Below, one piece after another: positions 34,110 through 42,928 of a DNA stretch of 64,000 nt. Origin of the DNA: Aquimarina amphilecti (lineage in GTDB: Bacteria; Bacteroidota; Bacteroidia; Flavobacteriales; Flavobacteriaceae); the NCBI RefSeq assembly GCF_900109375.1, contig NZ_FOAB01000006.1, positions 248,001 through 312,000 of the forward strand, given 5' to 3'. The position numbers were made by a program, and so were the translations under genes. The notes beneath the pieces are model-generated. The model did not search any database, was not told where the DNA came from, and saw only the letters and a list, made by a program, of their open reading frames with translations. Each line of letters opens with the position of its first letter. Within the stretch, counting starts at the first letter, position 1.

Positions 34110-34601
34110 TATAGCAAGATCTTTTTTTCCAAAAGTTACGTTTACGTGCTCATGTAGTGAGGTGGAAAGAGAAATTCCTTTGAAATCTGCTTTTATTGGA
34201 TATTTTTTATGATTTCGATTTACAAGAACAGCTGTTTTAAATCTAACTAATGGAACATCTAAAAAATGCTTTACACCATAAACTAAGGCTGTACCTGAAT
34301 TAAGAACGTCATCGGCAAGAACCAGTGATTTGTTAGCATATTCAGAAGAAGAAATGGAGGTATGTACAGTGTCTTGTGGAGATGATTTGTCCATAGTCAC
34401 TTCACATAACGTAATATTAATATCCGAGATCTCTTCTAGAATTTTTTTTAGTCGTTGAGCAAAAACATATCCATTACTAGAAATACCAGCAATCACAATT
34501 TCTTTTTCATTTACATTGGTTTCATAGATTTGATACGCGATACGTTTAATCTTATGTTGGATTTGTTCGTGAGTAAGGATAATATTGTCTTCGGCTTGCA
34601 T
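34101..34601 (-). CDS. Phosphoribosyltransferase family protein (PyrR-like)
   Basis: 166 residues. The PRPP-binding loop is VLADDVLNSGTALVYG near residue 95, the usual signature of type I phosphoribosyltransferases. The N-terminal part (AGISSNGYVFAQRLKKIL) and the ending LSTSLHEHVNVTFG fit the uracil-phosphoribosyltransferase/PyrR group. It may be a bifunctional pyr operon attenuator or a simple salvage enzyme; no pyr gene is adjacent. The 3' end overlaps aroK by nine bases on the opposite strand, which favours antisense interaction of the two transcripts. Confidence 0.85.
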   Translation of the reverse strand: MQAEDNIILTHEQIQHKIKRIAYQIYETNVNEKEIVIAGISSNGYVFAQRLKKILEEISDINITLCEVTMDKSSPQDTVHTSISSSEYANKSLVLADDVLNSGTALVYGVKHFLDVPLVRFKTAVLVNRNHKKYPIKADFKGISLSTSLHEHVNVTFGKKDLAILE

Positions 34602-34623
34602 TTGTAACAGTTATAGTATTCTT

Positions 34624-35205
34624 TCAATTAACCTCAAAGATAAAAAAGAGTTCGGTATCCATGCGTGGTATAATGGAATTATAACATTTTTCTAAAATTT
34701 TAATTTTAAAATAAGGAGAAAACAACTCTAAATATTCTTTCTTGTTTCCTCCAAAAGGAGGCCCTTTTTTTTCGAACGTGATATCAAACAAGAGACCAAT
34801 TAATTTTCCATTTGGTTTTAATAGAGATTTCATTTTAGTGATATAGTCAATTCTTTGAATAGGAGAAATAGCACAAAAAAATGTTTGTTCAATAATGATA
34901 TCAAATTGATTTTCTAACTTAAAAAAATCCTTATATAGTATCTGTGATTCAGGGAAATCAGGAAAGTTTTTTTTAAAATTAGATAATGTGTCTTCTACAA
35001 AATCTAATATGTAAATATTTTTAAATCCTTTCCGAAATAAATAAATAGCTTCATGAGCATTTCCACATCCAGGAATTAATATTTTTAGTTTTTTGTTTTC
35101 TAATTGATTAAAATAAGAAATAATTGGAGGAGATGCATACCCAATGTCCCATCCAGTTTGATTTAATTTGTATTTATTATCCCAAAAATCTGAATCTAAT
35201 TTCAT
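34624..35205 (-). CDS. SAM-dependent methyltransferase (TPMT-like)
   Basis: 193 residues. The start FWDNKYKLNQTGWDIGYASPP is typical of the thiopurine/thiol methyltransferase family. The SAM-binding motif is ILIPGCGNAHEAIYL near residue 41, followed by an acidic ILDFVED motif and EQTFFCAISP. Likely substrates are small thiols, selenols or tellurite-type toxic compounds; the exact one cannot be told. It overlaps the upstream S4-protein gene by four bases and lies 22 bases before the phosphoribosyltransferase gene, forming a three-gene operon. Confidence 0.85.
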   Translation of the reverse strand: MKLDSDFWDNKYKLNQTGWDIGYASPPIISYFNQLENKKLKILIPGCGNAHEAIYLFRKGFKNIYILDFVEDTLSNFKKNFPDFPESQILYKDFFKLENQFDIIIEQTFFCAISPIQRIDYITKMKSLLKPNGKLIGLLFDITFEKKGPPFGGNKKEYLELFSPYFKIKILEKCYNSIIPRMDTELFFIFEVN

Positions 35206-35591
35206 TCTTCGCTATCTTTATCGGAAGGCTCTTCAAACCAGTCATCAATATCTCTTCTGTCTTTCTTGGTGGGTCTACCGCTCCCTCTCTTTCTATAATA
35301 ATCCTTAGAATATTTTAAAAGATCTAATTTTTGCAACGTTTCTTTTGGAGTAACGTCTTTACGGTATATGTCGACTAGCTTAGCGCCAAGTCGACTTTTT
35401 GGTGTGTCCAGAACAACAAGTTCATAGTTAACCTGGTTTTTTCGAACTGTAATTTTATCAGTTGGGTAGATTTCTCGTGATGGTTTTATAATATCACCAT
35501 TCACTCTTATTTTACCTTCTTTACAAGCTTTAGTAGCAATACTACGTGTCTTGAAGTATCTGATACACCATAAATATTTATCAACTCGCAT
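35202..35591 (-). CDS. S4-domain RNA-binding protein (Hsp15-like)
   Basis: 129 residues. The S4 domain occupies about residues 1-62 (MRVDKYLWCIRYFKTRSIA, GKIRVNGDIIKPSR). A basic extension follows, ending RKRGSGRPTKKDRRDIDDW and an acidic tail. Hsp15 binds 50S subunits carrying stalled nascent chains and helps recycle them after heat shock. The length and domain order match HslR-type proteins. It is first in the operon with the methyltransferase and phosphoribosyltransferase genes. Confidence 0.88.
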   Translation of the reverse strand: MRVDKYLWCIRYFKTRSIATKACKEGKIRVNGDIIKPSREIYPTDKITVRKNQVNYELVVLDTPKSRLGAKLVDIYRKDVTPKETLQKLDLLKYSKDYYRKRGSGRPTKKDRRDIDDWFEEPSDKDSEE

Positions 35592-35682
35592 AAAAAATGA
35601 TTAAAAAATGCGTTTTATCTATAATAATAGTTGAGCAAAAGTACAAGAAAATTGTATCTTGCGCCTTCAAAAAAGCAATCAG

Positions 35683-36888
35683 ATGAATGTAAGAAGATAT
35701 ATTTTTGCCGCAAGTGTTGTTGTGGCAGCCTTATATGCCTGTAATAACGATGATGATGATGGTATTATTAGTGTTCCGCCAAGAGATGAAGCAGAACAAC
35801 AGGCGGATGAAGATCCAATAATACAAGATTACTTAAAAACACACTTTTTTACATTGGTAGATAATCCTGCTAATCCGGATTTTCAGACGGTACAGTTTGA
35901 TACTATAGCGGGTGATAATAGTGGCCAAACTTCTATTTGGGATTCTGGTCTTTTGGAAACTAAAACAGTTACCAATCAAGATACCGAAGTGTCTTATACA
36001 TTATATATGCTTAAATATGATGAAGGAGTTGTTACTGAACGTCAGACGCAATTTGCGGATTCTACATTTGTAACATATACTGGTGAGGTGTTTTATGATT
36101 ATGAAGATGATGATGGAGATGGTATTCCTAATGATGGAGATGTTGATGCCGATGGTGATGGTGAGCCTGATACTGTAGATGACTCTGTTACAAAAACGGA
36201 TAGTGATGATGATGGAATTGCAGATGATAGTGATATTGATAATAACCCTGGAGCATCGGATTCTGATGGCGATGGTGTAATTGATGACAATGATCCTGTG
36301 GATAATAATAATCCTAGTAGAAGAGTTTTTGATAGTGCAGTTACTCCTTTATGGTTTGATTTAGTAAATGTTGTAGAAGGTTTTAGGGAAGCTGTAGTTG
36401 ATTTTAAAGGAGCTTCTGGTTTTATAGAGAATGCTGATGGTACTGTTAGTTATAATATGGATTTTGGTAATTTCACGGTCTTTATGCCTTCAGGTTTGGC
36501 ATATTTTGCAGAACCGCAGAACGGAATTCCGCAATATGCTCCATTAATATTTAGTATTCAGTTATATGGAAGTGTAGAAGCTGATCATGATAATGATGGT
36601 GTTCCCTCTTATTTAGAAGATATAGATGGAGATAGGTTAGTTTTTGATACTGATGATGATACCGATGCTAATGGTTTTCCTGATTATTTAGATCCGGATG
36701 ATGATGGTGATGGAACATTAACTATAGATGAAGATTTAGAGCCAGATACAGATTTAACTGTGGATAGAGATGGAGATGGAGATCCTACTAATGATATTGG
36801 AGATGGAGATCCAACAAATGATGATACTGATGGTGATGGAATTCCAAACTATCTCGATACGGATGATACAGCATCTAGAGATGATTAA
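35683..36888 (+). CDS. Lipoprotein with FKBP-like fold and Ca-binding Asp-rich repeats
   Basis: 401 residues from the ATG at 35683; an in-frame TTG at 35659 is rejected because it would add residues ahead of a clean lipoprotein signal (VVVAALYAC, then NNDDDD). Two stretches of DxDxDGxxD repeats, as in thrombospondin type 3 or dockerin-like calcium loops, occupy about residues 142-215 and 300-400. Between and around them are FKBP-like elements (VVEGFREAVVDFKGASG, FMPSGLAYFAEPQNGIPQYAPLIFSIQLYG). An FKBP-type domain is thus interrupted by a calcium-binding insertion. Surface-exposed outer-membrane lipoprotein is likely. Peptidyl-prolyl isomerase activity is uncertain. Confidence 0.75.
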   Translation: MNVRRYIFAASVVVAALYACNNDDDDGIISVPPRDEAEQQADEDPIIQDYLKTHFFTLVDNPANPDFQTVQFDTIAGDNSGQTSIWDSGLLETKTVTNQDTEVSYTLYMLKYDEGVVTERQTQFADSTFVTYTGEVFYDYEDDDGDGIPNDGDVDADGDGEPDTVDDSVTKTDSDDDGIADDSDIDNNPGASDSDGDGVIDDNDPVDNNNPSRRVFDSAVTPLWFDLVNVVEGFREAVVDFKGASGFIENADGTVSYNMDFGNFTVFMPSGLAYFAEPQNGIPQYAPLIFSIQLYGSVEADHDNDGVPSYLEDIDGDRLVFDTDDDTDANGFPDYLDPDDDGDGTLTIDEDLEPDTDLTVDRDGDGDPTNDIGDGDPTNDDTDGDGIPNYLDTDDTASRDD

Positions 36889-36893
36889 TTTAT

Positions 36894-36929
36894 AAAAAAA
36901 ACTCCGATAATTTTACCGGAGTTTTTTTT
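36894..36929. terminator. Bidirectional intrinsic terminator
   Basis: A stem of about 12 bp (AAAAAACTCCG with CGGAGTTTTTT, near 36895-36906 and 36917-36928) has a 10-base loop and T runs on both sides. It separates the convergent lipoprotein and beta-barrel genes. Confidence 0.85.
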
Positions 36930-36939
36930 ATAAATGAAA

Positions 36940-37557
36940 TTATAAGTCCAATGCTAAACTTAAAATAAATTGATTAGGTCTAGAATCAACTCTAATTGTT
37001 TGTCCTGTATTTGCGTCAATAGTCTGAGCCTGGTTTTCGGTAATTCCTCTTTCATACCTAAGGTCTATGTTTAGTCGTCTTATCTGTAACCCTACACCAA
37101 ATTGAACTCCTACAGTAAACTCGTTTTTAACTTCGCTTAGCCTGACATCTTCCAAGTCATTATCTACAATATACTGTAAAGAAGGTCCTCCAAAAACGTG
37201 TAACGGGCCTAGTAAATAAACTCCTGCTAGAATAGGAAGATCTATTTTCTTTACATTGTAATTTAATTTTCTGTTTTCAAATGAATAAGAGCTGCTGTTT
37301 TGGGTGTATTGTAGTTCGGGTTTTAGATAGAAGTTATCAGTAATATCTCCTCTTAAGAAGATGCCAATGTGATAACCAACACGATCATCGGCATTTTCAG
37401 AAAGTAAGTTATCACCTGCGTTGGTGACATCACTAAATTCGATTTTACCATTATCTCCATAATTTAAACCGGCTTTTACACCAAAATTTATTCCTTTTTC
37501 TTGCGATATGATTGAGCAAGAAGTGAAAAGAATTAAAAACACTAATACATTTTTCAT
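36940..37557 (-). CDS. Outer-membrane beta-barrel protein (porin family)
   Basis: 205 residues with a signal peptide (about 1-18, VLVFLILFTSCSIIS). The mature part has alternating amphipathic strands such as INFGVKAGLNYG, YHIGIFLRGDITDNFYLKPELQYTQ and VGVQFGVGLQIRRLNIDLRYERG, and ends FILSLALDL, a barrel-type C-terminus. This corresponds to the PF13568-type barrels common in Bacteroidota. Function is unknown. It is monocistronic and convergent with the Ca-repeat lipoprotein. Confidence 0.88.
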   Translation of the reverse strand: MKNVLVFLILFTSCSIISQEKGINFGVKAGLNYGDNGKIEFSDVTNAGDNLLSENADDRVGYHIGIFLRGDITDNFYLKPELQYTQNSSSYSFENRKLNYNVKKIDLPILAGVYLLGPLHVFGGPSLQYIVDNDLEDVRLSEVKNEFTVGVQFGVGLQIRRLNIDLRYERGITENQAQTIDANTGQTIRVDSRPNQFILSLALDL

Positions 37558-37661
37558 TTTAAATGAGTTTTAAAAGATGAATAATTAACTAATTATTTTT
37601 TTGGTTGTGGTCAGTGTTTCTTCTATAACGGAAATAGAATCTGATTATTCTAATGGCTAAT

Positions 37662-37693
37662 AAAAAAGTCTTCTGTGAAAACAGAAGACTTTT
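37662..37693 (-). terminator. Intrinsic terminator of the transketolase operon
   Basis: A perfect 13-bp stem (37664-37676 with 37681-37693; GTCTTCTGT/ACAGAAGAC core) has a 4-base loop and a T run on the minus strand, 30 bases after the transketolase C-subunit stop. Confidence 0.88.
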
Positions 37694-37724
37694 AATATAA
37701 TTTGGTATAATGGAATAGTTAGTA

Positions 37725-38678
37725 TTACTTTCTTTTTATCACTTTTTCTACTGCATTTGTAATAGCTTCAGCATTTAATCCATATTTTTCCATAAGTTGA
37801 TCTGGAGTTCCACTTTCTCCGAACGTATCATTGGTTGCAATAAATTCCTGTGGTACTGGGTGGTTTTGAGATAATACCCTAGATACACTTTCTCCAAGAC
37901 CTCCTAAAAAGTTATGTTCTTCTGCGGTAACTATACAACCTGTTTTTTTAACCGAATTTAAAATAGCTTCGTTGTCAAGTGGTTTGATAGTGTGTATGTT
38001 AATTACTTCAGCACTAATTCCTTTTTCTTGTAATGCTTCGGCGGCAAGTAAAGCTTCCCAAACTAAATGACCAGTAGCTACAATAGTAACATCAGTACCT
38101 TCTTGTAAATGAACCGCTTTTCCGATTTCAAATTTTTGATCTTCTGGAGTAAAATTTGCAACTTTTGGTCTTCCAAAACGTAAGTATACGGGGCCTTCAT
38201 AGTCTGCAATAGCCATTGTAGCTGCTTTGGTTTGATTGTAGTCACAAGGATTAATTACAACCATTCCTGGTAACATTTTCATTAATCCAATATCCTCTAA
38301 GATTTGATGAGTAGCACCATCTTCACCTAGTGTCAATCCAGCGTGAGAAGCACAGATTTTTACATTTTTTCCACTGTAAGCAATGGATTGACGAATCTGA
38401 TCATAAACTCGACCTGTAGAGAAATTAGCAAATGTTCCAGTGAAAGGTATTTTACCTCCAATAGTCAATCCAGCAGCTATTCCCATCATATTAGCTTCAG
38501 CAATTCCTATTTGAAAAAAGCGATCTGGATTATTTGCAATAAATGCATCCATTTTTAGAGAACCAATAAGATCCGCACAAAGTGCTACAACATTCTCGTT
38601 TGTTTTTCCAAGTACTTCAAGACCTGCTCCAAAACCTGAGCGAGTATCTTTTTTTCCTGTATCTATATATTTTTTCAT
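37725..38678 (-). CDS. Transketolase, C-terminal subunit
   Basis: 317 residues. It covers the pyrimidine-binding and C-terminal domains of transketolase: ALCADLIGSLKMDAFI, FQIGIAEANMMGIAAGL (with the catalytic Glu), HAGLTLGEDGATHQILEDIGLM and TAEEHNFLGGLGESV. Together with the N-terminal subunit encoded 51 bases upstream it forms a two-chain transketolase that transfers two-carbon units in the pentose phosphate pathway. Cytoplasmic. Confidence 0.94.
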   Translation of the reverse strand: MKKYIDTGKKDTRSGFGAGLEVLGKTNENVVALCADLIGSLKMDAFIANNPDRFFQIGIAEANMMGIAAGLTIGGKIPFTGTFANFSTGRVYDQIRQSIAYSGKNVKICASHAGLTLGEDGATHQILEDIGLMKMLPGMVVINPCDYNQTKAATMAIADYEGPVYLRFGRPKVANFTPEDQKFEIGKAVHLQEGTDVTIVATGHLVWEALLAAEALQEKGISAEVINIHTIKPLDNEAILNSVKKTGCIVTAEEHNFLGGLGESVSRVLSQNHPVPQEFIATNDTFGESGTPDQLMEKYGLNAEAITNAVEKVIKRK

Positions 38679-38729
38679 GAATATTTTTTTTAAGTCATTT
38701 CTGTAAAACAGAAATCTCTTTTGTACGCC

Positions 38730-39575
38730 TTAGTAATCTCCTAAAGTCTCTGGATTTTGTGCTAAACCTATTTCTAACTGCTCATCATTTGGAGCTTTAC
38801 CATGCCAAGCGTGTGTGTGCATCATAAAATCAACTCCGTTACCCATTACCGTATGCATCAAAATACAAATTGGTTTCCCTTTTCCGGTTCTACTTTTAGC
38901 TTCTTTTAAGCCTTCTATTACAGCTGTGATATTATTTCCTTCTTTGATTTCCATAACATCCCAACCAAAAGCTTCAAATTTAGCTCTAAGACTACCTAAG
39001 GATAATACATCATCAGTAGATCCATCAATTTGCTGTCCATTAAGATCTACAGTAGAAATAAGATTGTCTACTTTCTTTCCAGACGCATACATAGCTGCTT
39101 CCCAAATCTGACCTTCTTGTAGTTCTCCATCTCCGTGAAGACTATATACAAGGTGATTGTCATTGTTTAGTTTTTTTGCTTGAGCAGCTCCAATGGCTAC
39201 AGACATACCTTGTCCAAGAGATCCAGAAGCAATTCGAATTCCAGGAAGTCCTTCGTGTGTTGTAGGGTGTCCCTGAAGCCTACTATTGATAAGTCTAAAT
39301 GTATTTAGTTCTTCCACAGGAAAGTACCCACTTCTTGCTAATACACTATAAAAAACAGGAGAAATATGTCCGTTAGATAAAAAGAAAAGATCTTCTTCTT
39401 TTCCGTCCATATCGAAACCATCTTTTCTTTCTAGAATTTCTTGATAAAGAGCTACAAAAAATTCGGTACATCCCAGAGAACCACCTGGATGCCCTGAGTT
39501 TACTTTGTGAACCTGTCGAAGAATATCTCTACGAACTTGGGTTACAAAATCTTCTAATTGTTGTGTTTTTGGCAT
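38730..39575 (-). CDS. Transketolase, N-terminal subunit
   Basis: 281 residues. It carries the thiamine-diphosphate-binding domain: HKVNSGHPGGSLGCTEF near residue 22, LSNGHISPVFY near 67, GSLGQGMSVAIGAA near 118, and the Mg/TDP motif GDGELQEGQIWEA near 146. It lacks the C-terminal domains, which are encoded by the next gene in the operon. The split arrangement is also known from other bacteria and archaea. Confidence 0.94.
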   Translation of the reverse strand: MPKTQQLEDFVTQVRRDILRQVHKVNSGHPGGSLGCTEFFVALYQEILERKDGFDMDGKEEDLFFLSNGHISPVFYSVLARSGYFPVEELNTFRLINSRLQGHPTTHEGLPGIRIASGSLGQGMSVAIGAAQAKKLNNDNHLVYSLHGDGELQEGQIWEAAMYASGKKVDNLISTVDLNGQQIDGSTDDVLSLGSLRAKFEAFGWDVMEIKEGNNITAVIEGLKEAKSRTGKGKPICILMHTVMGNGVDFMMHTHAWHGKAPNDEQLEIGLAQNPETLGDY

Positions 39576-39724
39576 TGCTATGCTAATTGGCTTAATGATT
39601 AAGGCGCAAAAATAAAGGTTTTGATTACCGTGGCAAAATGTCTGATCACCTTTTAATTAAGATACTATTGTTAATAACGAAAAGTTTTCGGAAACTTCAC
39701 TTTATTAAAGTAGTTTTAGTTAGT

Positions 39725-39732
39725 TATCTTTG
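39725..39732 (+). promoter_or_regulatory. -7 box of the tgt promoter
   Basis: TATCTTTG is a perfect TAnnTTTG match, 20 bases ahead of the tgt ATG. No good -33 element at 19 bases. It should also drive the LptF/G-type permease and EamA genes downstream. Confidence 0.55.
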
Positions 39733-39752
39733 CGCTCTACGAAATAAAAATT

Positions 39753-40883
39753 ATGCAATTCGACCTATTATCTACGGACCCTGAGAGTAAGGCTAGAGCC
39801 GGAAAAATAACAACTGACCATGGAGTTATCGAAACTCCAATCTTTATGCCTGTTGGTACTGTGGCAACTGTAAAAGGTGTGCATCAAAGAGAGTTGAAAA
39901 ATGATATTAATCCAGATATTATATTAGGAAACACATATCACCTGTATCTAAGACCACAAACACCAATTTTAGAAAAAGCAGGAGGGTTACATAAATTTAT
40001 GAATTGGGATAGAAATATTCTAACAGATAGTGGTGGTTATCAGGTATATTCTTTATCAGCAAATCGTAAGATTAAGGAAGAAGGAGTTAAGTTTAAATCT
40101 CATATTGATGGTTCATATCACGTGTTTACTCCAGAAAATGTAATGGAAATACAACGAACAATTGGTGCTGATATCATAATGGCGTTCGATGAATGTACTC
40201 CATATCCTTGTGATTATCGATATGCGAAAAGAAGTATGCATATGACACACAGGTGGTTAGATAGGTGTATGCAACATCTTGAAAAAGTTCCAGTTAAATA
40301 TGGATATGATCAGACTTTTTTTCCGATAGTGCAAGGAAGCACTTATAAGGATCTAAGAAGACAGTCTGCAGAATATATAGCCAATGCTGGAGCAGAAGGA
40401 AATGCAATCGGAGGATTGTCCGTAGGAGAACCGGCTGAAGAGATGTATGCAATGACCGAAGTAGTAACTGAAATATTACCAGAAGATAAGCCTAGATATT
40501 TGATGGGTGTTGGTACACCTATTAATATTTTGGAAAATATTGCGCTGGGGATTGATATGTTTGATTGTGTAATGCCGACAAGAAACGGTAGAAATGGAAT
40601 GTTGTTTACAGCACACGGAACTATTAATATTAAGAATAAAAAATGGGAAGATGATTTTTCTCCGATTGATGAAATGGCAATCACATACGTAGACACAGAA
40701 TATTCTAAAGCATATTTAAAACACCTTTTCTCTGTCAATGAAATGTTGGGTAGACAGATAGCTACAATTCATAATTTAGGTTTCTATTTATGGTTGACTA
40801 GAGAGGCGAGAAAACATATATTAGCAGGAGATTTTTATTCTTGGAAAAATATGATGGTTAAACAAATGGATAAAAGACTATAA
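39753..40883 (+). CDS. tgt: tRNA-guanine transglycosylase (queuine/preQ1 tRNA-ribosyltransferase)
   Basis: 376 residues. It exchanges guanine 34 of GUN-anticodon tRNAs for preQ1. Substrate-site motifs are LTDSGGYQVYSL near residue 91, FDECTPYP near 146, GGLSVGEP near 220, and the nucleophile region FDCVMPTRNGRNG near 272. The C-terminal zinc site normally reads CxCxxCxxYS; here that segment (residues 306-318) reads DEMAITYVDTEYS, with all three Cys replaced, while the downstream His in IHNLGFYLW is kept. The rest of the enzyme is normal, so it is probably active without the Cys-type zinc site. First gene of a three-gene operon. Confidence 0.94.
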   Translation: MQFDLLSTDPESKARAGKITTDHGVIETPIFMPVGTVATVKGVHQRELKNDINPDIILGNTYHLYLRPQTPILEKAGGLHKFMNWDRNILTDSGGYQVYSLSANRKIKEEGVKFKSHIDGSYHVFTPENVMEIQRTIGADIIMAFDECTPYPCDYRYAKRSMHMTHRWLDRCMQHLEKVPVKYGYDQTFFPIVQGSTYKDLRRQSAEYIANAGAEGNAIGGLSVGEPAEEMYAMTEVVTEILPEDKPRYLMGVGTPINILENIALGIDMFDCVMPTRNGRNGMLFTAHGTINIKNKKWEDDFSPIDEMAITYVDTEYSKAYLKHLFSVNEMLGRQIATIHNLGFYLWLTREARKHILAGDFYSWKNMMVKQMDKRL

Positions 40884-40884
40884 T

Positions 40885-41955
40885 TTGAAAATATTAGACT
40901 GGTATATACTTAAACGTTATTTGGGTACATTTTTTGCAATGATTCTTATGTTTATTCCAATAGGGATTATCGTTGATCTTTCTGAAAAAATAGATAATAT
41001 ATTGGAGCACGAAGCACCATTTGGAGCTGTTGTTTCTTATTATCTAGATTTTACAATATATTTTGCGAATTTATTATTTCCATTATTTGTTTTCCTTTCT
41101 GTAATTTGGTTTACTTCTAAGTTGGCTAATAAAACGGAAATCATTGCTTTTTTAAGTTCTGGAGTTTCGTTTTGGAGATTTCTTAGGCCATATATGATAG
41201 GAGCAATTTTGATTTGTGTGGGAGCCCTTGCGATGGGATTGTTTTTAGCTCCTAAAGCAAGTCAAGGATTTAATGAGTTTAAATATACCTATCTAAAAAA
41301 GGGCAAGAAAGTTCAGGAAACAAGAAATGTATACCGCCAATTAAATGATAGTATCTTTTTATATGCCAGTGATTTCAGGCCGCTTAAGAAAAAGGCAACA
41401 AATTTCACATTAGAGTATTTTGATGGGAATAAATTAGTTACTAAAATTTCTGCAAGAACTATTACTTCAAAAGATAGCGTTTATGAATTAAGAGATTTCG
41501 TAAAACGTACAGTTTTAGAGGATAAGGATATTATAGAAAAAGCTAGAAAAAAAGATACTGTTTTACCTTTTGATATAGATGAATTTACTCCGGTAACTTA
41601 TGTGGCAGAGACGCTAAATTATATGGAGTTAAATAAATTTATCGAAAAAGAAAGCAAAAGAGGTTCTTCTGATATAAACCGATATAAAGTTGTGGCTTAC
41701 AAGAGATGGAGTATTCCCGTTTCAGCTTTTATACTTACTGTTATTGGTGTAGCTGTTTCTTCTATGAAAAGAAGAGGGGGAATGGGGGTTAATTTAGCTG
41801 TTGGTATTTCGTTAGCCTTTGTCTTTATCTTTTTTGATAAGGTTTTGGGTACTTTAGCTAATCAATCAGATTTCCCACCTTTAGTAGCTGTATGGTTTCC
41901 GAATTTTTCTTTTGGGATATTAGCAATTTATCTATTATACAATGCCAAACGTTAA
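40885..41955 (+). CDS. LptF/LptG-family permease (lipopolysaccharide export)
   Basis: 356 residues starting at a TTG at 40885, one base after the tgt stop; no ATG is nearby and the resulting N-terminus (MKILDWYILKRYLGTF) is exactly the conserved start of this family, so the TTG start is well supported. Membrane helices lie at about 14-34, 55-80, 98-120 and in the C-terminus (three helices around 275-355). A periplasmic beta-jellyroll domain lies between. With LptB it powers movement of lipopolysaccharide from the inner membrane. The partner permease is not in the window. Confidence 0.9.
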   Translation: MKILDWYILKRYLGTFFAMILMFIPIGIIVDLSEKIDNILEHEAPFGAVVSYYLDFTIYFANLLFPLFVFLSVIWFTSKLANKTEIIAFLSSGVSFWRFLRPYMIGAILICVGALAMGLFLAPKASQGFNEFKYTYLKKGKKVQETRNVYRQLNDSIFLYASDFRPLKKKATNFTLEYFDGNKLVTKISARTITSKDSVYELRDFVKRTVLEDKDIIEKARKKDTVLPFDIDEFTPVTYVAETLNYMELNKFIEKESKRGSSDINRYKVVAYKRWSIPVSAFILTVIGVAVSSMKRRGGMGVNLAVGISLAFVFIFFDKVLGTLANQSDFPPLVAVWFPNFSFGILAIYLLYNAKR

Positions 41956-42856
41956 ACTTCAGAACTATTTACATTTTCATTTTATTGTATTTATCTGGGG
42001 TTTTACCGCTATACTAGGAGAGCTAATCTCCATTGAAGCGTTACCTTTAGTGTGGTATAGAATGTTAATGGCTTCAGGATTTATTTACATTTACATTCGT
42101 TTTAGAAAAGTTTCTTTAAATATATCAAGGAAACTCTTATTCACGTTGTGTATAGCGGGCGGTATTATAGCGTTACATTGGATCACGTTTTTTGCCGCAA
42201 TAAAAGTTTCTAACGTTTCCATAACGCTAGCTGTTTTATCTACAGGTGCATTTTTCACATCTATTTTAGAACCTATTTTCTATAAGCGGAAATTAATCTG
42301 GTATGAAGTTGTATTTGGTTTGATGGTAATCGGAGGTCTTTATATTATTTTTAACGTAGAAGGAGATTATTTTCTTGGGATTGTGTATGCATTATGTTCA
42401 GCTTTTTTATCTTCTGTTTTCTCACTAATTAATGGTAAGATTGCGCAGCAATATTCACCATCGATGATTTCTTTTTATGAATTATTAAGTGGAGTAGGTT
42501 TTGTTACCGTTTATTTGATAGGGATGTCTTTTTTAGGAGCAGAAAACGATGGTTTTACAGTTGGTTTCTTTCAATTATCAACTTCGGATTGGATATTTCT
42601 TATAATACTTGCTTCTTTCTGTACTGCGTATGCTTTTATTGGTTCTGTGCAGGTTATGAAATACTTAAGCCCTTATACAGTAATGTTAACGATAAATTTA
42701 GAACCAGTTTATGGAATTGTATTGGCATATTTAATTTTTGGAGATTCAGAAAAAATGAATCCAGGATTTTATTACGGAGCCCTTATTATACTTGGGACTG
42801 TGGTACTAAATGGGGTGTTTAAAAATCTTAAAAAAATAAAAAGACAAAGGTCTTAA
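41942..42856 (+). CDS. EamA/DMT-family transporter
   Basis: 304 residues with ten predicted membrane helices and two EamA repeats. WGFTAILGELISIEALPLVWYRMLMA near residue 19 is typical of the drug/metabolite transporter superfamily. The second repeat starts near 155 (VYALCSAFLSSVFSLINGKIA). The N-terminus overlaps the permease gene by 14 bases, so the genes are transcribed together with tgt. The substrate is unknown; amino acids or other metabolites are usual. Confidence 0.88.
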   Translation: MPNVKLQNYLHFHFIVFIWGFTAILGELISIEALPLVWYRMLMASGFIYIYIRFRKVSLNISRKLLFTLCIAGGIIALHWITFFAAIKVSNVSITLAVLSTGAFFTSILEPIFYKRKLIWYEVVFGLMVIGGLYIIFNVEGDYFLGIVYALCSAFLSSVFSLINGKIAQQYSPSMISFYELLSGVGFVTVYLIGMSFLGAENDGFTVGFFQLSTSDWIFLIILASFCTAYAFIGSVQVMKYLSPYTVMLTINLEPVYGIVLAYLIFGDSEKMNPGFYYGALIILGTVVLNGVFKNLKKIKRQRS

Positions 42857-42879
42857 TACTAGTTTAACAAGTATTGTTT

Positions 42880-42887
42880 TATATTTG
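42880..42887 (+). promoter_or_regulatory. -7 box of the accA promoter
   Basis: TATATTTG is a perfect TAnnTTTG match, 41 bases before the accA ATG. There is no clear -33 TTG at the ideal distance. Confidence 0.55.
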
Positions 42888-42928
42888 TCCGCTAACCCTA
42901 GTTAAAAAAAACAAAATATATTCTTGAT

